A stretch of 64,000 bases of DNA from SYAN01 sp049459795 (lineage in GTDB: Bacteria; Actinomycetota; Actinomycetes; Nanopelagicales; Nanopelagicaceae), in the NCBI GenBank assembly GCA_049459795.1, contig JBMUDS010000002.1, forward strand, positions 33,571-97,570. Direction: 5' to 3'. Below, in pieces: positions 43,960 to 52,497 of this stretch. Every line of letters begins with the position of its first letter. Position 1 is the first letter of the stretch. Position numbers and translations under genes: made by a program. The notes under the pieces were generated by a model. The model had not been told where the DNA came from. It was given only the letters and a program-made list of their open reading frames with translations, and ran no database searches.

Positions 43960-44970
43960 ATGTTGCGCTCGAGAGGTCTACTCCTTGGCCTGATTCTCGC
44001 GCTTTCGCTCTCTTTGATGCACCCTTCGGCCCAAGCAAAGCCGACGATCGAAGAAGTTCGAGCCCAGGTGATCATGTTGCAAGAGGATGCTGCGGAGGCA
44101 GCCGAGGGAGCGCAGGCCGCGAAAGTCCAACTCGCGAATCTCCGTAAACAATTATCTTCGGTACAAGCAGAGGAAGAGAGCCAGAAGGATTCGCTCGAGA
44201 GGCTCCGTCAATCTTTGGGAGCGATCGCGAACTCGCAATACATGAATGGCGGTCTCTCCGACTCGCTCGAATTGCTCTTCTCTCAAGATCCGACGCTCTA
44301 TCTCTCTGCAGCGGGATCTCTCGAGGCAGTCACACGTAGGAAGGCGGCTCAGCTTCGAAAGTATGCGGTCGCGAAGCAACGACTCGAAGCGACATCCATC
44401 ACTGTGGAGCAGAAAGTAAAGATCGTGGCGGCGACGGAGGCTCGCTATAGAAAACAAGCTGCCCTCGCGCAATCGAAATTGAAGGAGGCAGAGGCCCTTC
44501 TCAACAAGCTCCGTAAAGAGGACCGAGCACGCCTTGCTGCCTTAAACAAGAAAGAGCAGGACGCAGCGCAGAAGCGATCTCTTGCTGCCGCACGCGGTGT
44601 CAATTCGGTATCAGGGCGGGCAGGGATCGCACTTCGATATGCGATGCAACAGATCGGCGATTCCTACGTCTTCGGGGCAGCAGGTCCGACGCGGTGGGAT
44701 TGCAGTGGCCTGACGATGCGAGCCTTCCAGTCTGCCGGCGTTTCGTTGCCACATTCCTCGAGGCTTCAATTCAACCGCGGCAAGAGCGTTGCACGGAGTG
44801 CGCTAAGGCCGGGAGATTTGATCTTCTTTGGTCGACCCATCTCGCACGTCGGTATCTTCATCGGTAGCAACAAGATGGTCCACGCACCACGCCCCGGCGC
44901 TCGCGTTCAGGTAGCGACGTTCGGTTCGTGGTTCGGACGAAAGCCTTATGTCGGTGCCCGACGCCTCTAG
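43960..44970 (+). CDS. Secreted NlpC/P60 peptidoglycan endopeptidase with coiled-coil N-terminus
   Basis: 336 residues: a signal peptide (LLLGLILALSLSLMHPSAQA, cleavage near residue 26), a coiled coil (about 30-200) like the autoinhibitory helices of RipA-type enzymes, then an NlpC/P60 domain (about 220-336). Catalytic Cys is in RWDCSGLTM (near residue 248) and His in ISHVGIFIG (near 298). It should cut stem peptides outside the membrane during growth or division. Its 3' end overlaps the next gene by 23 bases. Same neighbour (PimB') as Rv2190c. Confidence 0.93.
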   Translation: MLRSRGLLLGLILALSLSLMHPSAQAKPTIEEVRAQVIMLQEDAAEAAEGAQAAKVQLANLRKQLSSVQAEEESQKDSLERLRQSLGAIANSQYMNGGLSDSLELLFSQDPTLYLSAAGSLEAVTRRKAAQLRKYAVAKQRLEATSITVEQKVKIVAATEARYRKQAALAQSKLKEAEALLNKLRKEDRARLAALNKKEQDAAQKRSLAAARGVNSVSGRAGIALRYAMQQIGDSYVFGAAGPTRWDCSGLTMRAFQSAGVSLPHSSRLQFNRGKSVARSALRPGDLIFFGRPISHVGIFIGSNKMVHAPRPGARVQVATFGSWFGRKPYVGARRL

Positions 44971-46120
44971 CGTCAAGATACTGCTTGTAACAAACGATTT
45001 CGGACCGCGCGCCGGCGGTATCGAGACCTTTGTCATCGGTCTCTTGGAGCGAATGCCAATCGCGTCCACCTTCGTCTACACATCGAGTCAAGGTGAGACA
45101 TCGAAATACGACGCTCGATGGCTCAATAACTACGGCTTTGCGGTCAATCGAGACCGCAGTCGAATCCTGCTGCCTACCCCACGTGTGATCCGTGCCGTAA
45201 ATCGCGTCATCTCCCACGAAGGAATCACGCATCTCTGGTTCGGTGCTGCCGCTCCTCTAGCAGTGATGGTTCCCTTCTTGAAACGTAGGCACCCGCAGTT
45301 GCGCACCATCGCACTGACACATGGGCATGAAGTGTGGTGGGCGAAAATTCCGCCATTCTCTCTTTTTATGCGATGGATCGGGAAGGGGCTTGATTCGATC
45401 GGCTATTTGACGCGCTACACCAAAGATGAGATCGCCAAAGGATTACGGAAAGAGGACCGGGCGAAATTGATTCAGATCGCGCCCGGAATCGACATTGATC
45501 GATTCGCCCCACAAGCTGATGAGGTTACAAAGTCGCACTTACGTCAATCGCTGGGACTTCAAGGCAAGCGAGTCATGATCTCAGTCGGGCGCCTCGTGCA
45601 CCGAAAAGGACAGGATCGATTGATCGATGCATTGCCTAAGGTGATCGATGCGATTCCCGAGGCACATCTACTGCTTGTCGGCGAAGGACCGTATCGAGAG
45701 AAGTTAGAGCGGCGCGCAGAACGTCTTGGAGTCAGGAAATCCGTCACATTCGTCGGAAGAGTACAACTCGATCAATTGCCGATATTTCTGTCACTAGCAG
45801 AGCTCTTCGCTATGCCCTCGCGTGATCGTCTTGGCGGATTCGAAGTAGAGGGTCTCGGCATCGTCTATCTTGAAGCGAGTAGTTGCGCGCTCCCAGTAAT
45901 CGTCGGTCGCTCTGGTGGTGCACCCGATGCTCTCTTACATGGCGAGACTGGATTACTCGTAGATGGAAAAGATGTCCAAGAGGTCGCAGCGGCATGTATC
46001 GAACTTCTTAGCGACCCGGTTCGTGCTTCAGAGATGGGTGCGAAGGGACGCGCCTGGACTGCTACGCAATGGAATTGGGATCGGTGGGCGGGAGAATTCC
46101 AAGCCTCCTTGCTTCGTTGA
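44948..46120 (+). CDS. pimB: GT4-family mannosyltransferase, PimB'-like
   Basis: 390 residues, GT-B fold glycosyltransferase 4. N-terminal TNDFGPRAGGIETFV binds the acceptor region, and the C-terminal domain holds GRLVHRKGQDRLIDALP and FEVEGLGIVYLEASS (E-x7-E type). The mycobacterial orthologue adds the second mannose to phosphatidylinositol mannoside at the inner membrane face (Rv2188c); the neighbourhood NlpC-PimB'-FadD15-SRPBCC-PlsC is the same. With ino1 (55466) this suggests PI-mannoside-type lipids. The 3' end overlaps the convergent response-regulator gene by 59 bases. Confidence 0.88.
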   Translation: MSVPDASSVKILLVTNDFGPRAGGIETFVIGLLERMPIASTFVYTSSQGETSKYDARWLNNYGFAVNRDRSRILLPTPRVIRAVNRVISHEGITHLWFGAAAPLAVMVPFLKRRHPQLRTIALTHGHEVWWAKIPPFSLFMRWIGKGLDSIGYLTRYTKDEIAKGLRKEDRAKLIQIAPGIDIDRFAPQADEVTKSHLRQSLGLQGKRVMISVGRLVHRKGQDRLIDALPKVIDAIPEAHLLLVGEGPYREKLERRAERLGVRKSVTFVGRVQLDQLPIFLSLAELFAMPSRDRLGGFEVEGLGIVYLEASSCALPVIVGRSGGAPDALLHGETGLLVDGKDVQEVAAACIELLSDPVRASEMGAKGRAWTATQWNWDRWAGEFQASLLR

Positions 46121-46712
46121 TCGCTTCCATCCGATTGCGAGAGACAAGCTTTCGATAGACCGACTGGAGATGGGTCTTTAGCGTGCTCTCGCTGATGAAT
46201 AGGTGTTCTGCCATCTCGGTATAGGTCCTGCCAGATGGGAGAAGTTGGAGGATCTCGATCTCACGGGGCGTGAGCGTGGTCTGCGACCTCCTGTAGTTGA
46301 GCGCTCGCTGCAAGTCCTTGCATTGGAATATCAGTGGATTGATGGCGACGACTTCGATCATCTCGATGAGGTCCAAGATCGGCGCACTCTTGTCAAGGAA
46401 TCCAGAGGCGCCGTTGTCCATGGCTGCAAGTATGTATTCGGGGTGGTTGTTCATTGAGAAGACGATCACACCAAGGGTCGTCGACAACTCACGTATCCAA
46501 AGGACGAGCTCCAACCCTGAGTTATCGGGCAAGTGGATATCTACGATCGCGATATCGAACTCGGCAGCGGATAAGCGTGCCCTCGCCTCACTCGAGGTGG
46601 CCGCCTGGACGACGAGATGCTCATCTCCGGAGTTTTGAAGTGCTTTCGCTACTCCTTCGCGAACCACCGCATGATCATCGACGATCAGGAGGCGAAGGGG
46701 CTTCTTGGTCAT
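46062..46712 (-). CDS. NarL/FixJ-type response regulator
   Basis: 216 residues: receiver domain (about 1-125) with VDDH at 11-14, phosphoacceptor Asp58 in IVDIHLPD and Lys in FLDKSAP near 110, then a LuxR-type HTH (about 150-212, LTPREIEILQLLPSGRTYTEMAEHLFISESTLKTH interrupted only here for length). All receiver residues are present, so it should be phosphorylatable. It follows the kinase gene after 16 bases. The target is unknown. Its 3' end overlaps pimB by 59 bases, tail-to-tail. Confidence 0.93.
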   Translation of the reverse strand: MTKKPLRLLIVDDHAVVREGVAKALQNSGDEHLVVQAATSSEARARLSAAEFDIAIVDIHLPDNSGLELVLWIRELSTTLGVIVFSMNNHPEYILAAMDNGASGFLDKSAPILDLIEMIEVVAINPLIFQCKDLQRALNYRRSQTTLTPREIEILQLLPSGRTYTEMAEHLFISESTLKTHLQSVYRKLVSRNRMEAINEARRLGILPPTDPNSIA

Positions 46713-46728
46713 CGCTATCTCGTTATCG

Positions 46729-47352
46729 TCACCATTGAAGTGCGAAACCGTCGTTTCGCTCCGTGAGTCGAAGATCGAGACGCTTGATCCGCTCTTGAAC
46801 TCCCAGGAGTCCCATAGGAGTGTGATGAATCGACTTCGAGTCTTCCATATTCTGTGAATCGGAGCCGAAGGCTAAGAAGTTCACTTCGACAGAATCGACC
46901 TTGATCTCAATCAATGCTTCTGCAAGCGAACGGTACTTGATCGCATTCTGCAGAAGTTCGAGAAGGAGATATCTGATCTCGGAGCGGGATTCCAAGAGAA
47001 GTGAATTCTCTTCCGCTTCGCGCCAGGTGAAGTCAATGGCAAGTCGCTCTTTGAGCCAGATTTCGACACTGCCTGCCTGATCATCGCGTAGCGCCAGAAT
47101 CTCTTCGCGAAGCTCTTTGATCACTTCCGTCAGCTCGAGGCGCACCCCACGCAAACTCCTCTTGCGGTCAGGTGGAATCTCCTCATCTGCGATGGTTGCA
47201 TCTAGCGTGTATCCGATCGCAGCGAGGCGTTGTGCGACAGTATCGTGGAGGTCACGAGCGATTCGTAACCGCTCGTGACGGGTCTCTTCGTCCGGTGGGA
47301 CGAGTTCAGGCAAACAGGGCTTCGATCTCGGCAGCGAACTCCTGAGCGACAA
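46729..47352 (-). CDS. Sensorless NarL-family histidine kinase with degenerate ATP-binding site
   Basis: 207 residues at most. HisKA_3 dimerisation domain with RIARDLHDTVAQRLAAIGY (phosphoacceptor near residue 36), then HATPase_c. The N box ELLQNAIKY is present and the G2-like MGLLGVQERI is kept, but the usual DxGxG of the G1 box is replaced by FGSDSQNMEDS. There is no input or membrane domain. No ATG/GTG start exists: candidates are TTG 47352 and TTG 47313, both overlapping the end of fadD. It is cotranscribed with fadD and the response regulator. Confidence 0.85.
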   Translation of the reverse strand: MSLRSSLPRSKPCLPELVPPDEETRHERLRIARDLHDTVAQRLAAIGYTLDATIADEEIPPDRKRSLRGVRLELTEVIKELREEILALRDDQAGSVEIWLKERLAIDFTWREAEENSLLLESRSEIRYLLLELLQNAIKYRSLAEALIEIKVDSVEVNFLAFGSDSQNMEDSKSIHHTPMGLLGVQERIKRLDLRLTERNDGFALQW

Positions 47353-49123
47353 CGTGTCGCTTCACAGAGAGTTTTGCCGTGAGATGACCGCCTGCGATGG
47401 TGAAATCGACGGGGAGGATGGTGAATTTCCTGATCGATTCTGCGCGGCTCACTGCCTTGTTGGCTTCATCGACTGCAGTCTGGATCACGGAGATGAGGTC
47501 TGGATCGTTGACCAACTCGGCAAGTGTTGCGCCATCCTTCTTGTTTGCAGTGATCCACGTCTTGATCGCCTCTGGATCGATCGTGACGAGAGCTGCGATG
47601 TATGGCTGGTTATCGCCTACGACCATACATTGACTGACTAGAGGATGCGCACGGAGTCGATCTTCAAGCACGGCAGGTGCGACATTCTTTCCACCTGAGG
47701 TGACGATCAATTCCTTCTTGCGGCCTACGATGTAGAGATAGCCCTCATCATCTAGTTTTCCGAGATCACCAGAGCGGAAATAACCATCAGAAGTGAATAC
47801 TTCGTTGTTTGCCGCCTCGTTCTGCCAATAACCGCGCATCACGATTCCACCCTTGATCAAAACTTCGCCATCCTCAGCGATCTTGATCGTGGTCCCAGGG
47901 ATTGGTCGACCTACTGAACCGACGCGATGAGCGGTCGTCAGATTGAGAGTCGCACCTGCCGTCGTCTCCGTGAGTCCATAACCTTCAAGGACTCGGACTC
48001 CGGCACCACGGAAGAAGTGTCCTAATCGAACTCCAAGCGGTGCACCACCCGAGATAGCGGCCTCTACACGGCCACCCAGTGAATGACGGATCTTCGAGAA
48101 GACGAGTTTGTCGAAGAGTGCATGTTTGAACTTAAGCCCTGGTGTCATCTTTCCTGTGTCAAGCGCTTCGCTGTAAGCGATAGCAACATCGGCCGCCTTA
48201 CGGAAGATGGCTCCTTTGCCCGCTGCATCCGCTTTTGCTTCGGCGCCGTTGTAAACCTTCTCGAAGATGCGTGGGACAGCAAGGACGAAGGTCGGCTTAA
48301 AGGATGCGAGATCTGGAAGGAGTCTGTTAACGGGGTCGCCGCAATGCGCGAGATGAAGTCCTGCAGATACTGCACCGATCTGAACCATGCGACCGAAGAC
48401 GTGTGCCACCGGAAGGAAGAGAAGAGTCGAACCACCGGGCTTCAAGAAGAGATCGCTGGCACCGGCGACGACATTCCCGCACTCTGAGAGGAAGTTGCCG
48501 TGAGTGAGTTGGACGCCTTTCGGTTTTCCTGTTGTACCGGAGGTATAGATCAAAGTTGCGAGTGCGTCTGGGGTGAGAGCGTTACGCCGTTCGTCGACTA
48601 CTGAATCCGCAACATCCTTTCCTGCCCACGCAAGTTGTGACAAGACGTTTTCTGTCATGGTCCACACGCCTTTGACTTGTGGTTTCAAGACAGGTGTTAC
48701 AAGTTCTTTGAGCGCTGGAGTCTCTACGATGATTGCGACTGAGGCGGAGTCACTCATGATCCAATCGACTTGCTCTGCTGAGGAAGTCTCATAGATGGGA
48801 ACCGTCGTACCCCCCGCGAACCAGATCGCGAAATCAAGGATGGTCCACTCATAACGAGTACGTGCCATGATCGCGACACGGTCTCCGAGCTGTATCCCTG
48901 ATGCGATCAATCCTTTTGCAGTCGCACGAACCTCAGCTTCGAATTCCTTGGCGGTCACTTTCTGCCAACCATCACCGAGTGGTCGCGAGAGCATGATGCG
49001 CTCTGGTTCGAACCATGCGCGTTCAGCGACCAAGTTGGTCAAGTTGCCAGTCGTCGCTGGTGGGACGATGGCCATCGTGGTGAATTCAGTCTTTGGAGAC
49101 GAGGCAGATGAGGTCATAGTCAT
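47306..49123 (-). CDS. fadD: Long-chain fatty acid--CoA ligase (FadD15 type)
   Basis: Activates fatty acids to acyl-CoA through an acyl-adenylate. 605 residues of ANL fold: P-loop-like YTSGTTGKPKGVQLTHGN near residue 190, GYGLTETTAG near 335, RSGDLG and a C-terminal lysine segment VKRHV. The ATG at 49123 has TACCTT 6 bases upstream; the TTG two codons earlier is unlikely. Synteny with Rv2187 (fadD15), pimB' and the SRPBCC gene supports the subtype. It may supply acyl-CoA to the nearby PlsC. Confidence 0.95.
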   Translation of the reverse strand: MTMTSSASSPKTEFTTMAIVPPATTGNLTNLVAERAWFEPERIMLSRPLGDGWQKVTAKEFEAEVRATAKGLIASGIQLGDRVAIMARTRYEWTILDFAIWFAGGTTVPIYETSSAEQVDWIMSDSASVAIIVETPALKELVTPVLKPQVKGVWTMTENVLSQLAWAGKDVADSVVDERRNALTPDALATLIYTSGTTGKPKGVQLTHGNFLSECGNVVAGASDLFLKPGGSTLLFLPVAHVFGRMVQIGAVSAGLHLAHCGDPVNRLLPDLASFKPTFVLAVPRIFEKVYNGAEAKADAAGKGAIFRKAADVAIAYSEALDTGKMTPGLKFKHALFDKLVFSKIRHSLGGRVEAAISGGAPLGVRLGHFFRGAGVRVLEGYGLTETTAGATLNLTTAHRVGSVGRPIPGTTIKIAEDGEVLIKGGIVMRGYWQNEAANNEVFTSDGYFRSGDLGKLDDEGYLYIVGRKKELIVTSGGKNVAPAVLEDRLRAHPLVSQCMVVGDNQPYIAALVTIDPEAIKTWITANKKDGATLAELVNDPDLISVIQTAVDEANKAVSRAESIRKFTILPVDFTIAGGHLTAKLSVKRHVVAQEFAAEIEALFA

Positions 49124-49129
49124 GGGCAA

Positions 49130-49135
49130 AAGGTA
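49130..49135 (-). promoter_or_regulatory. Candidate -10 box of fadD (leaderless)
   Basis: TACCTT on the minus strand, 6 bases before the ATG at 49123. Confidence 0.5.
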
Positions 49136-49152
49136 GCCGTGGAGCCATAAAA

Positions 49153-49190
49153 AAGGGAGGGAAAATGGAGCCTTTTCGCTAGCGCCTCCC
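49153..49190. promoter_or_regulatory. Nested inverted repeat between divergent fadD and SRPBCC promoters
   Basis: AGGGAGG (49153-49159) and GAAAA (49160-49164) pair with TTTTC (49172-49176) and CCTCCCT (49184-49190), with a 7-base bulge GCTAGCG on one side. It could be an operator for both genes or a hairpin in neither transcript, since both candidate promoters lie outside it. Confidence 0.4.
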
Positions 49191-49207
49191 TCCGATGAAC
49201 TCTTCGG

Positions 49208-49213
49208 TAACCT
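49208..49213 (+). promoter_or_regulatory. Candidate -10 box of the SRPBCC gene (leaderless)
   Basis: TAACCT, 6 bases before the ATG at 49220. Confidence 0.5.
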
Positions 49214-49219
49214 TCGGCA

Positions 49220-49657
49220 ATGAGCGATTACTCAGCAGGTTCTACCACCATAGAGGCACCGTTGGCCGATATTTACGCCATTTTGGCCGATCTTGAGGCT
49301 TACCCGACATGGTCTGCCAGCATCAAGTCAGTCGAGGTTGGTGAGCGGGACGGAAGTGGCGCTCCTACCAAAGTGACATTCAAAGTTGAGGCTGGCGTAC
49401 TGAAGGATCGCGTCTCGCTCGATTACGACTGGGGCAAGAAGCCATCAGAGATCTCCTTCTCGCTTGATGAGGCGAATCTTCTGACCGAGATGAGTGGGAT
49501 CTTTGCCCTCAAAGAGATCGATGGTGACACCACGGAAGTGACATACAAACTCAAGGTCGATCTGTCGATGCCCGTACCCGACATCATGCGAAAGAAGCAA
49601 GAGCAAGCAACGATCGATCAAGAACTTGCGAAATTGAAGGCTCACGCTGAAGGCTGA
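49220..49657 (+). CDS. SRPBCC (START/polyketide cyclase-like) family protein
   Basis: 145 residues: helix-grip fold with IEAPLADIYAILADLEAYPTW near the start and a long C-terminal helix. Such proteins bind hydrophobic ligands. The position next to fadD and plsC matches Rv2185c, suggesting a lipid carrier or sensor, but the ligand is unknown. glk follows after 5 bases. Confidence 0.88.
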   Translation: MSDYSAGSTTIEAPLADIYAILADLEAYPTWSASIKSVEVGERDGSGAPTKVTFKVEAGVLKDRVSLDYDWGKKPSEISFSLDEANLLTEMSGIFALKEIDGDTTEVTYKLKVDLSMPVPDIMRKKQEQATIDQELAKLKAHAEG

Positions 49658-49662
49658 TTCGA

Positions 49663-50646
49663 ATGAATGAGACCGCATCTGGTCCTACGACGAGTGTCAC
49701 CGGAAGTGCGATCGGTATTGACATCGGCGGAACCAAGATCTTTGGCGGTGTCGTCGATGCGAATGGCACGATCATCGATACTGAACGTCGCGATACGCCG
49801 ACGATCGGTGGAATGGCCACCGTCGAAAGAATCGCGGAGGTAGCGCGAACGCTCGCCTCCCGCAATGAGGTATCAGAGGTCGGAGTATCACTCGCTGGAT
49901 TCATCTCCAAGGATCGAAAGCGGATGGAGACAAATCCCAATATCGCGAACATGAAAGGACTCGCCATCCATGATGAGTTGGAGCGTGCGACCGGATTAGA
50001 GATACATCTCGAGAACGATGCCAATTGCGCTGCATGGGGTGAATATCGATTTGGTGCAGGCAGAGGTGCGAATCCGATGATGATGATCACGGTCGGAACT
50101 GGCATCGGTGGCGGCTTGATCATTGATGGAAAACTCTTGATTGGTGCATTCGGTACCGCAGGGGAGATGGGGCATGTTCCAGTGGTCCCGAACGGCGAGA
50201 TCTGTGGTTGCGGCATGCGCGGATGCTTGGAGCAATATGCATCGGGTAATGCGCTCCGTAGATACGTGACCAAGGCCATCGAAGGTGCACCTGCTCTTGG
50301 CTCCAAGATCCTCTCGCTCGGCGATGGAACCATTTCTGGGATCGAAGGACCCCAGATCACGACCGCTGCACGTCAGGGAGATGCAATCGCCCTCCAAGCA
50401 TTCAATGAGATTGGCGAATGGTTGGGTTATGCCATCTCAGGATTCGTGTCAATGATCGACCCCGCGTGCGTGGTCATCGGAGGCGGTGTGATCGAAGCAG
50501 GAGAGCTTTTGCTGGAACCGATTCGCGCCAGCGTCAAGAAACATTCACCTATGAGAACGTCTCATGAGATGCCAGAGATCCTTGCGGCAGAGTTAGGGAA
50601 TGCGGCTGGAATCGTCGGGGTCGCTGATCTCGCTCGGATAGCGTAA
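49663..50646 (+). CDS. glk: ROK-family sugar kinase (glucokinase-like)
   Basis: 327 residues. Phosphate-binding GIDIGGTKIFGG near residue 19, IHLENDANCAAWGEYRFGAG, catalytic GTGIGGGLI, and the ROK zinc motif GEICGCGMRGCLEQY (His/Cys ligands). Most likely phosphorylates glucose to glucose-6-phosphate, as ROK glucokinases do in Actinobacteria; other hexoses are possible. No HTH domain, so not a repressor. The 3' end overlaps the convergent oxidoreductase gene by 54 bases. Confidence 0.9.
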   Translation: MNETASGPTTSVTGSAIGIDIGGTKIFGGVVDANGTIIDTERRDTPTIGGMATVERIAEVARTLASRNEVSEVGVSLAGFISKDRKRMETNPNIANMKGLAIHDELERATGLEIHLENDANCAAWGEYRFGAGRGANPMMMITVGTGIGGGLIIDGKLLIGAFGTAGEMGHVPVVPNGEICGCGMRGCLEQYASGNALRRYVTKAIEGAPALGSKILSLGDGTISGIEGPQITTAARQGDAIALQAFNEIGEWLGYAISGFVSMIDPACVVIGGGVIEAGELLLEPIRASVKKHSPMRTSHEMPEILAAELGNAAGIVGVADLARIA

Positions 50647-51624
50647 TCCGATCTGGTGGCGGACCTTCTCCATGATCGCCATCACCTCGCGGGTGTCTTG
50701 GTAGGTGCGTAGTGGTGATTCCGTCTCACCTGAGTCGATGCATCTTGCGACTTCATGCACTTGTTCGCCGATTCCCACATACCCTGGAATCTGCAATGGA
50801 TTCTCGTATCTTCGCACTTCGCCATCATTTCGATATAGAGTGAATCCTGTCGGCGCATAGAAACTTCTATCGATCTCTATGCGACCTTCCTCCCCGGCGA
50901 TCAGCGCACGGGTCGCGGTCACGCTCTCGATCGTTGTGTGCAGCGTTGCGCTCCTGCCATCTGAGTAGTGGAGCGCTATCGACACATCACTATCGACGCC
51001 ACTCTCTGTGAAACTAGCGCGGGCAAGAACCTGTTCCGGCATTCCGAGTATGAGATGCGCCAAGGTGATCGGATAGATACCAAGATCTAGCAACGCACCT
51101 CCGCCTTGATGAGGATCAAGTAAACGGTGATTTTTCTTACGATAGACCCATTGACCATGATCCGCGATGACGAAACGTGGCCGTCCGATTACGCCATCCC
51201 TGATCATCGTGAGTATTGACGTGATATGAGGCAGGAACCTGGTCCACATCGCTTCCATCAAGAAGAGCTTTTTCGCCGCTGCCAATCCGAACATCTCATC
51301 CACTTGGCGCAGATTGAGTGCAAGTGGTTTTTCGCAGAGAACGTTTTTGCCTGCATGGAGGGCGGCCATCACGACTTCGTGATGCGAACTTTGTACATTC
51401 GCAACGTAGACCACATCGACGTCATCAGATTCGAGAACTCCCGAGTAACTTCCGAATGAACGAGGGATGTCGAACTCGGTTGCGAAACGTGCTGCACGCT
51501 CTGCATCACGCGACGCTACCGAAGTGATCCTGTGTTTCTTTCGTGTCGGATCAATGATGGTGAGATCGTTCGCGAAGACGCGCGCGATCGCCCCAGCAGC
51601 GAGGATTCCCCAGCGCAGAGCCAT
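50593..51624 (-). CDS. Gfo/Idh/MocA family NAD(P)-dependent oxidoreductase
   Basis: 343 residues: N-terminal Rossmann fold (RWGILAAGAIARVFANDL) and the CEKPLALNLRQVDEM motif near residue 96 with catalytic Lys, then a C-terminal alpha/beta domain (LDLGIYPITLAHLILG). Resembles trans-1,2-dihydrobenzenediol or sugar dehydrogenases; the substrate is unknown. Leaderless start with TAATCT. Convergent overlap with glk. Confidence 0.9.
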   Translation of the reverse strand: MALRWGILAAGAIARVFANDLTIIDPTRKKHRITSVASRDAERAARFATEFDIPRSFGSYSGVLESDDVDVVYVANVQSSHHEVVMAALHAGKNVLCEKPLALNLRQVDEMFGLAAAKKLFLMEAMWTRFLPHITSILTMIRDGVIGRPRFVIADHGQWVYRKKNHRLLDPHQGGGALLDLGIYPITLAHLILGMPEQVLARASFTESGVDSDVSIALHYSDGRSATLHTTIESVTATRALIAGEEGRIEIDRSFYAPTGFTLYRNDGEVRRYENPLQIPGYVGIGEQVHEVARCIDSGETESPLRTYQDTREVMAIMEKVRHQIGLRYPSEISDPDDSSRIP

Positions 51625-51631
51625 GAGGGTA

Positions 51632-51637
51632 AGATTA
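51632..51637 (-). promoter_or_regulatory. Candidate -10 box of the Gfo/Idh/MocA gene (leaderless)
   Basis: TAATCT on the minus strand, 7 bases before the ATG at 51624. Confidence 0.45.
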
Positions 51638-51750
51638 CGACTTCACTTCGCGGATGCCTCTTCTTCTGATCATCACTCTCTTTGTGGGCTTTGTGGGACC
51701 AGAGATGACTAGTAACGGTGAGTGACGAGGATTGACGGAAAGGAAAATCA

Positions 51751-52494
51751 ATGAGTGAGATGAAGGGCGCCTCTCCATTGAGCCCGACAGTCTTGGCTTA
51801 CACACTGTTGAAAGCCTTCCTTTCACCAATCTTGATGATCCTGTTCAGGCCGAAAGTGACTGGACTTAGGAATGTTCCGACGGTGGGACCTGTGATCATC
51901 GCTTCTAACCATCTCTCCTTTAGCGATTCGATCTTCATGCCCCTCGTGGTGCCACGCAAGGTCACTTTCTTAGCGAAGAGCGAGTACTTCACATCACCAG
52001 GTTTGAAGGGCTTCTTGAAGAAGATCACCTTCCACGCGCTGGGGCAGGTCCCGGTCGATCGATCCGGCGGCGCCCGGAGCGAAGCTGCCATCGACACAGG
52101 ACTTCGCGTTCTCGCCGAAGGCGATTGTCTCGGGATCTATCCGGAAGGCACCCGAAGTCCGGATGGTCGGCTCTATCGCGGAAGAACCGGCATCGCGCGT
52201 CTTGCGATCGAATCTGGAGCTGTCGTGGTTCCAGTGGCGATGTTTCATACCGACAAGATCCAGCCGACCGGACGTGTGATCCCTACATTGCGACAAGTCG
52301 AAATGGTCTTCGGGGAACCAATGGATTTCTCTGATGCAGGCGATTCAGATAATCCACTCGTTCTGCGCCGCGTCACCGATGAGATCATGTCGACGTTGCA
52401 GGCGCTATCAGGCCAGGAGTACGTAGACATCTATGCGACCGTCGCGAAAGAGAAGTTGGCTCGTGGGGAGCCTCTCACGGAGGAAGAGATTTAA
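51751..52494 (+). CDS. Second PlsC-family 1-acylglycerol-3-phosphate acyltransferase
   Basis: 247 residues. Motif I SNHLSFSDS (H-x4-D near residue 52), VPVDRSGGAR, motif III IYPEGTRSPDG and VVPVAM. An N-terminal helix (LAYTLLKAFLSPILMILF) likely sits on the membrane. AAAGGAAAA precedes the ATG. Corresponds in context to Rv2182c, at the end of the pimB'-fadD15 block; it could act on lysophosphatidate or another acyl acceptor. Distinct from the plsC at 5987. Confidence 0.88.
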   Translation: MSEMKGASPLSPTVLAYTLLKAFLSPILMILFRPKVTGLRNVPTVGPVIIASNHLSFSDSIFMPLVVPRKVTFLAKSEYFTSPGLKGFLKKITFHALGQVPVDRSGGARSEAAIDTGLRVLAEGDCLGIYPEGTRSPDGRLYRGRTGIARLAIESGAVVVPVAMFHTDKIQPTGRVIPTLRQVEMVFGEPMDFSDAGDSDNPLVLRRVTDEIMSTLQALSGQEYVDIYATVAKEKLARGEPLTEEEI

Positions 52495-52497
52495 GAC

